Assembly: GCA_019802505.1 (NCBI GenBank)
Contig: JAFMOC010000094.1
Location: 821,501 to 885,500, forward strand
From: Corydoras sp. C115
Taxonomy: Eukaryota; Chordata; Actinopteri; Siluriformes; Callichthyidae
Length of the DNA stretch: 64,000 nt
Reading direction: 5' to 3'
The notes below the pieces were generated by a model, which worked only from the letters and a program-made list of their open reading frames with translations, searched no databases and had not been told where the DNA came from. Of this stretch, positions 1 through 22,800 are shown one piece after another (the stretch's first letter is position 1; every line of letters begins with the position of its first letter). The position numbers and the translations under genes were made by a program.

Positions 1-10143
<10,143 letters not shown>

Positions 10144-10210
<67 letters not shown>
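10144..10210. repeat. (CA)n microsatellite
   Basis: About 33 uninterrupted CA units, a typical dinucleotide repeat in fish noncoding DNA. Confidence 0.98.
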
Positions 10211-10214
<4 letters not shown>

Positions 10215-12102
10215 TATGCATCTCATTAAGACACATGCCTTTGGGCTAGAAATGTTCTTATACAGTGAAGAACTAGAAGATGCTTTAGATTTGAACCTAA
10301 AAAAGCTGTAGGCATTTTAAAGTGATATATTTAAGCAGTGTTGTCCTTTTACTCAAGGCAAGTGTTTTGCGCAACTTTGTTGGCTTTGCATATGCAGAGA
10401 ATGTAGCAGCCAGTACAATTATGGGAAACTGAACAGCTATAAAAGCAAATCCAAATAGAATAAAAATGGCCAGGTGAGAGTGTATCTGCATATGAAATAT
10501 ATAAATAAATAGCCAGAAAGAGTGGGTTGAAGTGGTGATAAGTAAACTCTGCATCCTATATCCTTGTATTGTTGTATTTGTGCAAACAAAATGAAGAAAA
10601 CAAAGTATAGCTGCTTGAACTCTTACTGCTCCATCATGTTTACCATGTTTCAGTCCAAAGCATGGCCCATAATTTCAGAAGCCTGTCCAGCGTACTGGCC
10701 TTATGCAACTATACAACTTATACAATAACCAGTGTCAAAATAGTTTTTGTTGTATTATTGTTTTTCTTCTTTTAAACCTATGGGACAAATTTTCAGCTTT
10801 AAATAATAGAAGAATTGCGTAATTATTATTAAAATCAAATAAAATGATGTTAAACACATGATGTTAAAATGATAACTCTTGAAATTGGCAAATATGTTTT
10901 TTTTTGTTTGTTTGTTTTTTTTTTTTACTTAATATTCATAACTGACTTATTTCCCTACTTTGTAGAAAAATTATCCAAATGTACCTTTTCCCTGCTTGGA
11001 CAATTTAACAGAATATCTTCCCTAGAATAGTGAGATTACCATTTCCTTCCGAGTCCACGCCTTAAGTGAGCATTTGGCTCTGATGCTCCAGGTTGCGGGT
11101 TCACACAGTGTTTCAGTCACTTCAGTGTGAGTATTGTGAATATATCAAAGCAGCTTTGAAGTGACTTTCCTAAACTCCTCTGTGAGATGTCTGTATGGAA
11201 AGAAAGAGTAGAGAATAAAGTAAAGAAAACCATGAGCTTCGGGCAGCTTCACTGTTACTGAGTTCAGACAGTCATCAGTCTCTAGAAGTTTCTTCCATTA
11301 CACCCACGGTCATCATCCAGACTGCCAAGCTGTCCCTGTGTTCTTTTTTATTACTACTAGTTCTGAAACAAAAGAAAAGAACATTGGAAAAAATTGGTTA
11401 CGTTCTGTTGTTGACAAGAAATTGAGAATGAAATTGTGTTTTTGTGTGTCTCATTGCAACATTCATTTGCTTGATTACATTAGAAAACAAATTAGGTCAG
11501 TCTCCGGAAAGCACACCTACTTTACTTTGTGTTGCCATAAACAGAAAATGTTTAGAGACAATCTGATCAGTAAAGAATTGAAAATGGCTATAATTGTGCT
11601 TTCTTGAAAATGAAATGTGATATTTGTGCTCTGTATGTTGTTTATCTATGTGTAAATTATGGAAATATGGTATTTTTTATGGTATTTGCTATTTCTACTA
11701 GATTTTGAAACATGACCTGAACATTGTGAAATTTGAGATTTGGTGTTTAAAGTAATTTCTGAGAGAAAAATTTATTTGAGCTCAGGGATGTAAATAAATC
11801 AGATCAAATAACAAATACACAGCCCAATCCATTGCTATTTTTAGCAGTTAAAGCATTGAATGGTCTACCCTGTTATACTTTTGGTTTCCTCCCATTTTAG
11901 TGTGTCGTATATAATTTTGTGAAGGTAGATGGTCTGTAAGGTTAACAAAGAACATGCCAAACAGGGCACTTCCCAGCAGGAAGCATTTTTTTTTCTCCCA
12001 GTTGCAATGCAATTTGTTAAATAATCTCACTCTGTACAAGAAGATGCAGTCTTATGACACAACCTAACCTTTATTTCCAACATTGCTTAGCTTTAAACCT
12101 TT
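10211..12102. other. Noncoding DNA, nothing recognised
   Basis: I find no exon or known mobile element. A block at about 11047-11210 has higher sequence complexity than its surroundings but no identifiable match. Confidence 0.5.
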
Positions 12103-12104
12103 TA

Positions 12105-12159
<55 letters not shown>
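12103..12159. repeat. (TA)n microsatellite
   Basis: About 57 bp of alternating T/A with one G interruption near 12110. Confidence 0.97.
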
Positions 12160-12165
<6 letters not shown>

Positions 12166-12501
12166 TGTAGCTTTATCACAGAGATATTGTGTTTATTGTT
12201 GTGAGAGGAAATCCATCTTTTACTGTAACAATGTCAACACAAGAAATGTGTTTAAAGCTGTTCAGGAGAGAGGGATCTGTCTGCAGCCTGAAGGGTGGGG
12301 GGAAAAACATGTGAGGGAAGATATTCTATCTAGATGCCACGATCACATTAAACTGCTCTGCTCAAGACTTATTCAGTCAGTGTACACTGGATTGTTTGCG
12401 AGGGGACACTAAAGACATAAAGAGTTGTAATTTAGAGTTTTGAGCCGTGAATATTGGTAAAATAAAGTATTTTATTATTATATTTATTCAAATGAAATTA
12501 T

Positions 12502-12778
12502 GGTGGCACGGTGGTTTAGTGGTTTGCACTAGGGATTCTCGGTTTGAATCCCCATCTGCGCGGGTTTCCTCCGAGTTCTCCGGTTTCCGGTTTCCAATTG
12601 AGTTCTCCAAATTGTCCCATGTAGAGTCTGTTTGTGTGCGTGTCTGTGTGTGTGAGTGTGTGCCCAGCGATAGATTGGCGCTCTGTCCTAGGTGTATCTG
12701 CCCAGCGCCCGAACTCCCCCGCGACCCTAATATAGGACAAAGCGGAAGATAATGAATGAATGAATGAATGAATGAATG
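12502..12778 (+). mobile_element. tRNA-derived SINE, DANA/Mermaid-like (internally shortened)
   Basis: The copy opens with the family's GGCACGGTGG head and carries part of the tRNA-like region. The conserved core follows (GGGTTTCCTCCG, then a CCAGCGATAGATTGGCGC block), and it ends in a (TGAA)n tail of about five units. Compared with fuller copies in this window it lacks part of the segment between the A and B boxes and about 30 bp after the CCCCATCTG block. It is therefore a deleted, probably inactive copy. The family call rests on my knowledge of fish SINEs. Confidence 0.85.
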
Positions 12779-14938
12779 AAAAATGAAATTATACATTTTT
12801 ATTGTTGGATAATGTGAATGTTGTATTCAAGCATGAACATCAACATGATGACGAAATATATTTTAGACATTTAGGTGGCAAATTATAATGCCTGTTAAGT
12901 TGAAAAGTTAAGTCTGGGGACATTTCTCAATATGAAGTACATCATGTACAGACTCTCTCTTTGAGTGTTCATACTTGGTACTTCAGCTTTGAAAGGCAGA
13001 CTTTAGATGATGGAGGTCGGTACACTTAAACTGCTTTGGGAACATTCTTTTAAATATTACTGCTCAGCTTGGATTATGCTGAAAATGTGAAAATAGTGAA
13101 AATATAGAAATATATGAAAATAAGTATCTGACAAATGAAATAATAAACCTTTACATAGTGTTCCACTGTAAACTTTTATTAATAACTTTTATTAGGGCAT
13201 GCCAGTGTGTCAATGCCATCATAACAAAAGGGAAAAGTACAACTTGAATGGTGTGAAAAGCACAAAAGTAATGTACTAATTCTTCTGATTATTCATGCAT
13301 ATGTTTTGGGTGTAACATGCAAATAAAACAATCGGTGTCTGATTTCCGCGGTTTGCTATTTGAATGGCGCACTGACCCGGACTCAAATTGCTTGCACACA
13401 GTATAGTTTAGACTGTCTATATGCATTTTCTGAGCAAATGCAATGATATATATAAAAGTGTTTAGCTGCATTGAACAAGCACCATGTTAACAATTCACTG
13501 CCAAGATAGCAATGAATGTCTGATTGTTGACATCTGTCTAGGTCATCTTTAGTCAGTGGTGCACTTTATAATTTCCTTTCAAAACTATACCCTGCGCCAA
13601 CTTTGTGTAAAACTCTGACATCACTGTTACATACATGCACTATCCTATTTTAAACATAAACACCTACAGGGAACAAATTAATCAGGCTCTTATGCAATAG
13701 ATAATTGTACCTGAGCAGGATAAGAATGTTTACTGTTTTTTGTGCGTACATTACAGCAAAACATATAAATTGGATCTGTTTTGAGTTTGTTGGCGAAACT
13801 AGGCAAAATGTTTTCTTTTCTGTTGAATTCATATTGTACCTCCTGTCTTCACTTAGTACTATTTCCATCTTGCCCTCAGTCACACAGTGTTTGACAAGCT
13901 CCAGTCATGTCAGTGTATGAGTAGAACTGTCTTGGCCTCAAACATTGCTCTGTCTGTGCTCATGCAGTATTCAGCTATTGTGTTTCTTGGTGTGTGAGCT
14001 GAAAACATGCAGTTCTGGAAACTCTTAAACTGATTTTAGAAAACCTCAAGGCCTTGAACACCTCCAAAGCAATGCTCATGCTTTTTTTATTGATATGGTA
14101 TGTCACAGGTTAGAAAAAGAAGACTCTCGATAGGCTTTAGGAACCATGAACAGAATTTGAAAACTGATAAAATCCCTGTTGGAAAAACTATGGAAAACAA
14201 AATAAAAGGTTTCAAACAGGCAAAGTGAAGGCTGTCTAAAATATGGGTTAAAAAGTTTGCAAAAATGTGACTTTAATACATTCACTAATTAAAGGTGCGG
14301 AAGATGAAGCAATATATGAAATGTTACAAAGGTTATTAAAACAGATGCATGCACATGAACATTTCACACTTTTTTCACAAGTAGGAAGGTCATTTAGGGA
14401 CAAATCCTTCACATGCGCTCCTTAGAAAATCATCTAATTAATGTTTGTGTAATGATTTGTTGGTTATAAATCATTATATTTAAGCGATAGAACACAAGAA
14501 ACAGTGTGTTATGATAAATATCATTATGGCTGTAATGATGTATAGCGCTCGCCTTCAGTTCATGCCCACGTCGAAAATGCAGTGAAGTTATCAGTGATGG
14601 TAAACTTTTTTCTTTTATTTTTTATATATAAACATATACATATATAAACTACATATACACATACTACATTAAATTATGTTTAAAGTATGAATTAGTAGCA
14701 ACACATTGTACGGTCAGTTTTATGAGTAGAGATAAAACTAAATAAACACTAATAAAAAATAAAATAAGATTATTATTGATTTTATTACGAATGTTTTATA
14801 TTGGTATATTGGTAACGAACATTTAAAAAATTTTGTATATTGCTTGGCTCTTAAACCCCTACGTTGTGATATAGGTTTTGTAAAAGATGTGCAATGAAAC
14901 CGCTAAAAGTCAGCTGCATTGTGATATGTGAGAACTCT
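12779..14938. other. Noncoding DNA, nothing recognised
   Basis: No coding exon, RNA gene or identifiable repeat on either strand. Short open frames at 13650-13920 overlap on both strands and have no domain signature. Confidence 0.5.
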
Positions 14939-15022
14939 GCCTCCTGTCAAACTCTTTTTCAGTTGGTAGGTCATTAAACACTTTTGTTGGTTTAACCAGA
15001 TCTTCCTCAACCTCTCACTCAT
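14939..15022 (+). repeat. Dispersed 85-bp repeat, copy 1
   Basis: This 84-bp stretch matches 17973-18058 in the same orientation with only a few differences. Shared blocks include GGTAGGTCATTAAACACTTT, CAGATCTTCCTC and CCTCTCACTCAT. The flanks do not match, so the shared unit seems to be only this segment. I do not recognise the family. Confidence 0.8.
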
Positions 15023-15765
15023 ATCTGGGTCGATGTATTATTTTATGATTTAGAACAATATGTTTAGTATGGGTGGGATTGAAAAATGTCACTCTTGATA
15101 CTTTGGAAACTTACAAGCTATAAAGCACTGAGTAGATTGAAGTTGTGGGCTGTTTCTAGGATGGTTTTAAAATGTGCTTGTTCAGTTAAAGATTATGGCT
15201 TGTTAATTTGATCTCATTCCCATTAGTATTTAACCACTCTTAGTTAGTAATATACACCAACACTTTTTTTTCCTCTGCATTGTCAGGGTTGGTGAATGGC
15301 CACAGACTATGCACAGACTATACATCTGTACAGTGTTGGACCAGCTTTGCCCCTCAAAACTGTAACAATTTAGTCTAAAAATGATCTACTTCCCATTTAA
15401 TTATTTTTTCAGGAAAACTGGCCCATGTGAAAAAAAAAAATTAAACAGTGGTTTCAACAGCCCATTCTATTGCTCCCATGAGAAGCTCAAAAGGATAAAG
15501 GATTAAAGCCAGTGAAGCTTGAATCTGTACTGTCATTTAATGGCATGTTATGGCATGGTGCATTGTCCTGTTAAATATATCCCTACAATATTAGCAGCTG
15601 TCATGTAAATATAAATTTGATTGGCCACAATAACTAGGTTGGCCCAGATGGAGAGTAAAATATGAATATAGTAGAATATGTACATTTAAAAGATACAAGT
15701 TGGAAAGATAAAACAAGTTAACATTTATTTATTTAGAATTTTTTATATTATTCTTTTTTATGCCT
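15023..15765. other. Noncoding DNA, nothing recognised
   Basis: AT-rich unique sequence with no exon, RNA gene or known repeat that I can identify. Confidence 0.5.
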
Positions 15766-15766
15766 G

Positions 15767-15860
<94 letters not shown>
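15766..15860. repeat. Composite microsatellite (GT)n-(AT)n
   Basis: About nine GT units run directly into about 76 bp of alternating A/T. Confidence 0.98.
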
Positions 15861-15863
<3 letters not shown>

Positions 15864-17972
15864 TTATGTTTTAGCTTTTGCATGCTGTTTGAGTAAGCTT
15901 TTGAGAAAGGTCAAACGCCAAGTGCTGGCCATTATTTTTTTTCTGCAATGACCTTTCCTGACAAGTTCTTTTATTGCCATCTTTCTTTCTAACACTTTAC
16001 ATTCACTCACAGCTCCTGCTGTTTTCATCACTTTTGAGCCTCAATAATTTGTTTTCACTATGGTCCCTTGCTAGGATATTTCAGATATTTATATATTTTT
16101 TTAATTCCACTGACACTTAAATTTGTCCCATTATCAAACTCTGATAGCCAATGGCAGAGCTTTGGCTTTAATCTCAGAGAGGGCATTATTCTTTATTTTG
16201 ACAGATCCAGCTACATGGCTTATAATGGTCATTTCACTGGTGTTATGGATGTTAAAAATTCTAAATTGTTTTGATACTCTTTATTGTTTTTTTTTCTTAA
16301 GTGTATTGCTATTTTTATTTTATTTGTTTTGTATTGCATCTTTGCACACACAGTAATCGAGGCTAATAGGGAAGGTCCTAGGCCATTAGTCACTAGCGTA
16401 GTAACCATTACACAGGTGGTATTTGTCTATTACAATTTTTGTTGTTAATATTTTATTTTTTTGTGAATCTACAATTAACCTTCCAAAATGGTCAGCAACC
16501 CCAAGTGACTATATGTACCTGACATTACTGATGCAGGCATCCTGTCCCAGAGGAATATGATTGCTTTCATTACAGCTATAGCTGCATAACCTTTAACATA
16601 ATGTGCAGGTTATATAGCTATATTTAGCAATATGATAGAGCAGCTAACACAGACATTGTCTTTTTAAAATAGCTTATCCTTATATTACACTTTAATTTTT
16701 CAGGTTTCTTTGTCTTTTCTAACCTTACAGGCAGTTTACATTTCATTATTACTAGAAATATTTTAACATATTTATGAAGACATTATGAAATTAATAAAAT
16801 TTTCATTTCACCGAAGATGCCTCGTTTAGTGTGTCTAATAAATTTTCTTTCTTTTTTTAATATTCAGATCTGGTGACTGATAAAATCCAAAACTCAAATG
16901 AGTATTTTTTTTTTTTTTAAATTTTTTTACCTATATTTAGGCATCACCAGATGTGTGTGAAGATGCATTGTTCTTTTGAAAGAGGCTAGACCCATCAGAA
17001 TAAATCAACGTAGGGCATGAATGGATGTAACTTGTTAAAAAGCATTTACAGGTGGGCTATCACATTTCACAGAAGAGGTGAATTGTGAAGTTTAGACAAA
17101 AGGTTTTATGACTTTGACGTAATATCCAGCTAGGATGTCCAACTAATAAAAGAGATTATACTGATAATTCACACCTGCACAGTTTTACTGCTTACAAGTA
17201 TGTTCATAATAGAAATGTCTCTTTGCCTAGTGTCCAGACTGGTGTGAAAATGTCAATTACCATCTAAATTCATGCAGACAAAGCAGGAGATGCTTTTAAC
17301 AGTAATTTGTGGATTTCTTTTCATCTATTCTTTAAATTTGCATAATGTATGTTTGTTCTGTTCAAATACTTTGTGCAAAAAAACTAATTTCTCACAGTGA
17401 ACACTTTAACACTGCAATGTCACTGCGAAGCACACTGGGTGGCATATTATTACTATTAGTAAAACAATGTGCTCTGAAAAATGTAATTTTATGTTCATTC
17501 TTGAATACCTTACAACTAAATGCTTATATTCCCATGTCAGGTGTATGGGAAAATTAAAGTCTAAAGGAATCACACAATTCAGTTTCCTTGCTGAAGGTTT
17601 GTGTATAAGATTCAGTATATTTAATTGTGTACTAGCTTTACTGTGAGTTGTACAACATTTTTTTTCACTTCATATTATACAAAATTATGTTAATCCTTTT
17701 TTTATGCAATATATAGAAGTTTTTTGGTGTCTAAAGATACTGTATATAATCTTAGTCAACAATTTGGTTTCTTAAATAATCCATATTTGTCAAATATTAA
17801 TTTCACTTCTAAAATGTATTATTATATAAGGTGGACATAAGTATGAAGACCCAAAAGATGCACAAACAAAGCCCTTTTTATGAGATCTCAGGGTCTTAAT
17901 TAAATGTGTGACATTTTTTGGTCAAAATACAACAAGCTTTGTGAAACATCAAACATCTGTCAAAGACTTTCA
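15861..17972. other. Noncoding DNA, nothing recognised
   Basis: No exon or mobile element recognised. Overlapping open frames at 16068-16356 are hydrophobic and low in complexity, as expected from T-rich DNA. Confidence 0.5.
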
Positions 17973-18058
17973 GCCTCCTGTCATACACTTTATTTCAGTA
18001 GGTAGGTCATTAAACACTTTTGCTGGTTTTAACAGATCTTCCTCCACCTCTCACTCAT
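17973..18058 (+). repeat. Dispersed 85-bp repeat, copy 2
   Basis: Second copy of the unit at 14939-15022, same strand, about 3 kb away, with a handful of substitutions and a 2-bp length difference. It sits about 60 bp upstream of an old SINE copy. Confidence 0.8.
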
Positions 18059-18115
18059 TAAAAAAAAAGTTATCTCCTGTTTGAATAAAATTGGAGTTTT
18101 CTGAGAATTTAGGAA

Positions 18116-18380
18116 GCGGCACGAGGGTAAATGGTTAGCATGCCTGTCTCTCTGCACTGGGGATCTAGGTTTGAATCCTGATCTGGGTAGAGTTCTTGCC
18201 GTGTCTGCATGGGTTTCCTCCAAGTTCTTTGGTTTAATTTCACAGTACAAAAACATGGATTTAAGGTGAATTGCATGATCTAAATTTGACCCTATATAGT
18301 TACTGGATGGGCATTTAGAACCCCTCTGCGATCCTCATATAGGATTAAGTGGAAGATAATGAATGAATTAATTAATTAAT
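18116..18380 (+). mobile_element. Old, diverged SINE copy (DANA/Mermaid-like)
   Basis: The order of blocks matches the other SINEs here: a GGCACGAGGG head, GGTTTGAATCC in the B-box position, CATGGGTTTCCTCC core, AAAAACATGGATT, a degraded CCTCATATAGGATTAAG end and a (TGAA)/(TTAA) tail. Many substitutions, and loss of the CCCAGCG block, mark it as older than the other copies. Confidence 0.75.
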
Positions 18381-19364
18381 GAAAATTCAGAACACATCTA
18401 CAATGAAAAATATTTGATCAGATGTACAGTAGGAGTGCTAGTGGAATTTTTAAATACCTTAGTGATGGAGCTGGACTGAAGATAATTCCCAAAACAAAAT
18501 GTCCAGCCTCCAGCATCCTTTTGGCAGCATCCTGTAAGCAATAATAAAGGATTACGGGATTATTTACATAGTCTGAGCAGCTACCACTGAAATAATTTAT
18601 TTGATTTTACACCTTTATAGTACATTTGTATAAAAAGCACACTGTGATTGGACAGAATTCTTTAAAACAACAATAGTACTGCTGTCTTATCAAATCATTC
18701 CAATGTCACACACATGGTACTCGATCTTTAGTCCTGTGAGGTGCTTACCATGACAGAAGAAAATGGTCTTAAGTTCATGTAAAGAAACAGATGGACTACA
18801 GTCTGTAATTGTAGATCTATGAAGTGCATTTTTCAAATTGAATATAAATAAATAAAATAAAATTTAAAATACATTTTAATTTCTAATTGAAAATGTAAAA
18901 TATTGAGCAGGTAATAAGCTCAGTGTTTGTTAAATGAATAGGCTAGGAAATTGTTATTTTAATGCATGTAACCTTTAGAAAGGCTCATTACTGTCAATCA
19001 CTCCCTGGCAACCCTGACCTTCTTAGAAGAAGACTTGCATAGTACTCCAATAAGTAAACAACAAGATTATAATTCAAGAGAGTTTAGAATAAAAATGTGA
19101 CAGTAATGTGTAGGTGTGAAAACGTCTACCTCTTCCTATCCTTCCATCGAGGGTACTGCCTTGTGGTTTGCATTCTCAAAGTCAACAGAGATTTAATGCA
19201 CATGATTTTCTTTTATGTCTGATTTGTCACTTTTCTTTAAACTCCATCTAAACCCATTTTTTTTTTTCTTTGTGTTGACTCTCAGTACTTGCTCAGTGTT
19301 TGTTTTCCTGCCCGCATTGACTGCGATCCCTTTTGATGATGATGGTTTTTCCGTAATGTAATAC

Positions 19365-19367
<3 letters not shown>
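18381..19367. other. Noncoding DNA, nothing recognised
   Basis: AT-rich unique sequence up to a long (AT)n tract; no gene features seen. Confidence 0.5.

Positions 19368-19435
<68 letters not shown>
19368..19435. repeat. (AT)n microsatellite abutting a SINE
   Basis: About 68 bp of alternating A/T that ends exactly where the 3' tail of a minus-strand SINE begins. Another 19 bp of A/T alternation follows the SINE head, so the SINE probably inserted into the tract. Confidence 0.97.
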
Positions 19436-19437
<2 letters not shown>

Positions 19438-19800
19438 ATCTATCCATTATCTTATAGCTTTATCCTATATTAGGGTCGCGGGGGGGGGTTCCCCATGCCC
19501 ATCCAGGGGAGAACGTTTTGGCGCTGGGCAGATACACCCAGGACAGGGCGCCAATCTATCGCTGGGCACACACTCACTCACACAGACACACACACATACT
19601 GTACACACTCTATATGGGGGAATTTGGAGAACTCAATTCACTTGATCCATGTTTTTGGACTGTGGGAGGAAACCGGAGAACCCGGAGGAAACCCACGCAG
19701 ACACGGGGAGAACATGGAAACTCCACCCAGCTGGGGATTCGAACCGGGAATCCTTATCGCTGAGAGGCGAACGTGCTAAACCACTAAGCCACCGTGCCAC
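19436..19800 (-). mobile_element. Near full-length SINE (DANA/Mermaid-like)
   Basis: Read on the minus strand, the copy runs from a GGTGGCACGGTGGCTTAGTG head through the pol III A box (TGGCTTAGTGG) and the conserved core to a (GATG/GATA)n tail. The B-box region GGTTCGAATCC is intact. The copy lies between two (AT) tracts, so no target-site duplication can be told apart from the repeat. Confidence 0.9.
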
Positions 19801-19819
19801 CATATATATATATATATAT
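19801..19819. repeat. Short (AT)n tract after the SINE head
   Basis: Nineteen bp of alternating A/T next to the 5' end of the minus-strand SINE; probably the other half of the target tract. Confidence 0.9.
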
Positions 19820-22800
19820 TCTACCACCAATCCCAATGTGGATCCCTCGTCCTTGTGTGCTGTTCCAAATTTCCTTTTTTTTCCACCTTTTTAGGTGTCT
19901 TTACTATCTGTCTCCTTGTCATTCCTATCTACCTTTATCTGTCAAAAAGCGCCATGGCCAAATGAAAGGACAGCATCTATCTTAAAGTGTTGCCTCTGGG
20001 ATTAAACACAGAAGCTTTTTATTGCTGATGTGGGATGACTCAGTGCAGCCAAGTTTCTTTACTCAGGGCGTATCTGAGTTTCATGTCTTTGTAAAATAAA
20101 ACAATACATTTTGGCTAGTCACTGGTTATCTGATGAGATACTTCACTAAAATGTGAACCAGACCTTAGTGCCTCTGCAGTAAAACAAAACTAAGAAACTA
20201 CAAATGTATCCCACATACAAGCTATTTAATTAAGCGTGAGTCTTCCTCCACATCATTTTACATCATCAAAGTGATTTAATTCTTTATTACTATGTGGCAG
20301 GATGTGGCATGGTGCGGGGGCAGAAGATGGTGCCGTCGTTCATGGACTTTAATAATGGTTGTTTAATGCACCTGACACAGCTCCGCCTAATGAGTTTGCG
20401 CACTTTAAAACCAGGAACATTAGAATATGGCACGTGGACACGGCATAGGTGCCACTTCTGATGTTTCTGTCATTTTGTTCTTTGACTTTTAGTGAAATAA
20501 GTTAAAATAACTCTACTCATGACTACAAACTTGCTTTTCTGCCACTCTGACCTTTTGGACAGCATACTCTGTCGCTCCAGGATGCTTGGTCCTCTGTTCC
20601 TGCTGTGGAACAGACATAGCTGTACTGTGTTAGAATTCAAGTAAATATTTTGGATTTTCATTTCATTTCAGGTCCTTACTTTGAAGGGCAAAATCAAGTT
20701 GTCTGCATGATGAAATTATTTGTGATTCAGACACTGCTAAATCTCCAGCTGTTTTAATGTCTCTTTTTTATATATATTTAATATTATTTAGTGTACATTT
20801 TTGAATGTGTGTTCGCAGCACAAATAGGAAAGATTGTATATATTCTGAGAGTCAGGCTTGTTTTGTTACAATCCTACTAATGGGGCTTATTAGTGGTCTG
20901 GCATGTCTCTCTTAATGCAGCCAAACACAAATTCACATGCACACAGCTTCACCTGGTGACAAACATCCATCGATCCATCCTGCCCCATCAAGAATTTCCC
21001 ATACGCATTGTGTCTACACTGTAAAAGTGTTTGTTACATTGGCTAGCTTATCATCAGCATGATCGATTCTTTATTGATTACATTATAAACATTTCTTTTA
21101 CATTTATTTTAAAAGCTTATTAAAGCACAAGAATTTTATAATCAAGAGAACTTGGCACATAAACATAAGTAGAAATGAAAATAAACGCTTGCATATGCTT
21201 GGTGAACACAAACAACACAAAACTGGGTCTTCAAAAAGACAATCAAAACAAAACTTAACATGAGAAGAGGGAAACTGTTCCTGAGCAACTGTGGATGATG
21301 TGCTTTAACATAAGGAACTACCCTAAACAGGTGCAAAAAAAAAATAAAACGGGTCTGAGAGGAAAAAAAACCCTGACATTTAAAAAAAAAAAAAGTTCCT
21401 GACATTTTGTATGCACTATAATTACTTTACCTACTGTAGTCTTATAAGAATGTCATCCTTGATAATTTAACATGTGCATCTTATACCATGTTTGTCCATA
21501 ATACTCATCTTCAGGAACCACCTACAAGCATATACTGGTTAGCAATTTTTTCAGAAGCTCTCAACATCAGTTGGATCATAACAGCAACTTTAAAGATCTT
21601 ATCCTAGCATTAATCTTATACTACAGGCGTACAGTTGAGACCTGTAAGCCTTGGTAATGGATCATAGGTTGACTGCCACTGCTTTAAATTATAAGCTGCC
21701 ACTCTGTAAACTTTTTATATGGGTGCTGAGAAGAATATGGTTGTTGGCAGAGAAACGCAATAGAGCAGTGTCCAATGTAAGCTATTTAATCGATATCTGT
21801 CTGATTTTGATCTAAGTCACTTTCATTTATAGGTCTCTTTCTGGACTCTTTCCGAGTGAAGCGTTTATTAATTCCTATCCGGGAGTGCCCTGCACATTTT
21901 TCTCCATTCTCTGCTCTCATGTGGGATAATTATAGTTTATTAAATACTAAGAATAAATTACAAAGGTTACAATAAAAAAAATCACCAAAGAAATTGCATA
22001 TAAATTATTTTAAATTAAATGCTAAAAATATTAAAAGGAAGTGAAATGCTGTTCTGAATGCAAAAATATATCATGTATGCATTTTTAGTGTTTAAAACGC
22101 AGGGATTTGTAAGCGACATACGGTTTTACATCAAGAACTAGTGTATTCGCAATATCATTATAAACAGAGATGGAGATATCTAGAGGAGACTATGGAGACT
22201 ATTGATCATGTGGTATTTTACATTTAGTGAATTTGGCAACCGGATGCTTTTGGAGCTAATGTTTGAGCTGTTGGCTGCTCTTACAGATGCATAAAAATTA
22301 AATAATTTCACCAAATATCCCATTTACAAAATGTAAAAAGGCATTTAAATATAATCGCTTTCTGCAGTTTCAGCATTCCAATTTGTAATTAATCATTCTT
22401 AGCACTGATACCATGTAAATTAATAGATTTATTTAGAGCTCAATGTCATGCTGGTCCTATGACGCCGTCTGTGAGCTGCTGGAATGTGCTCTTTGTCAGT
22501 GCATTGCTTGTTTGAATATCTCTAAAGGATTATCCGGATTCTGTTAATGTACTGCAAAAGAGGAATTCTCTAAAATTTCAGCACTTTCTCACTATCAATT
22601 TTTAGTTTACAATTTAGGGCTAAAAATATCAATTGTCATTGCATATGATTTACAGTGATTTGGTCTACTTGGTGTTTATAAATAAACCACAGTTTATTCT
22701 TATAGTAACAAACATAAAAAATACAAAAATTCACATCTACATGATTAACTTTAAATACAGAATAATTTTTCTTAAACTTTGTTTATTGCGCTTTGCAGAT

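Noticed and set aside
10144..10210. Possible CRISPR-like or regulatory tandem array
   Set aside because: It is a plain (CA)n microsatellite; there are no spaced repeats of array type anywhere in the window.
12447..12796. Overlapping 100-codon frames on both strands, and similar frames at 19495, 27569, 35943, 41161, 46138, 49219 and 63405
   Set aside because: All lie inside SINE copies; the recurring peptide similarity reflects the shared noncoding repeat, not a protein family.
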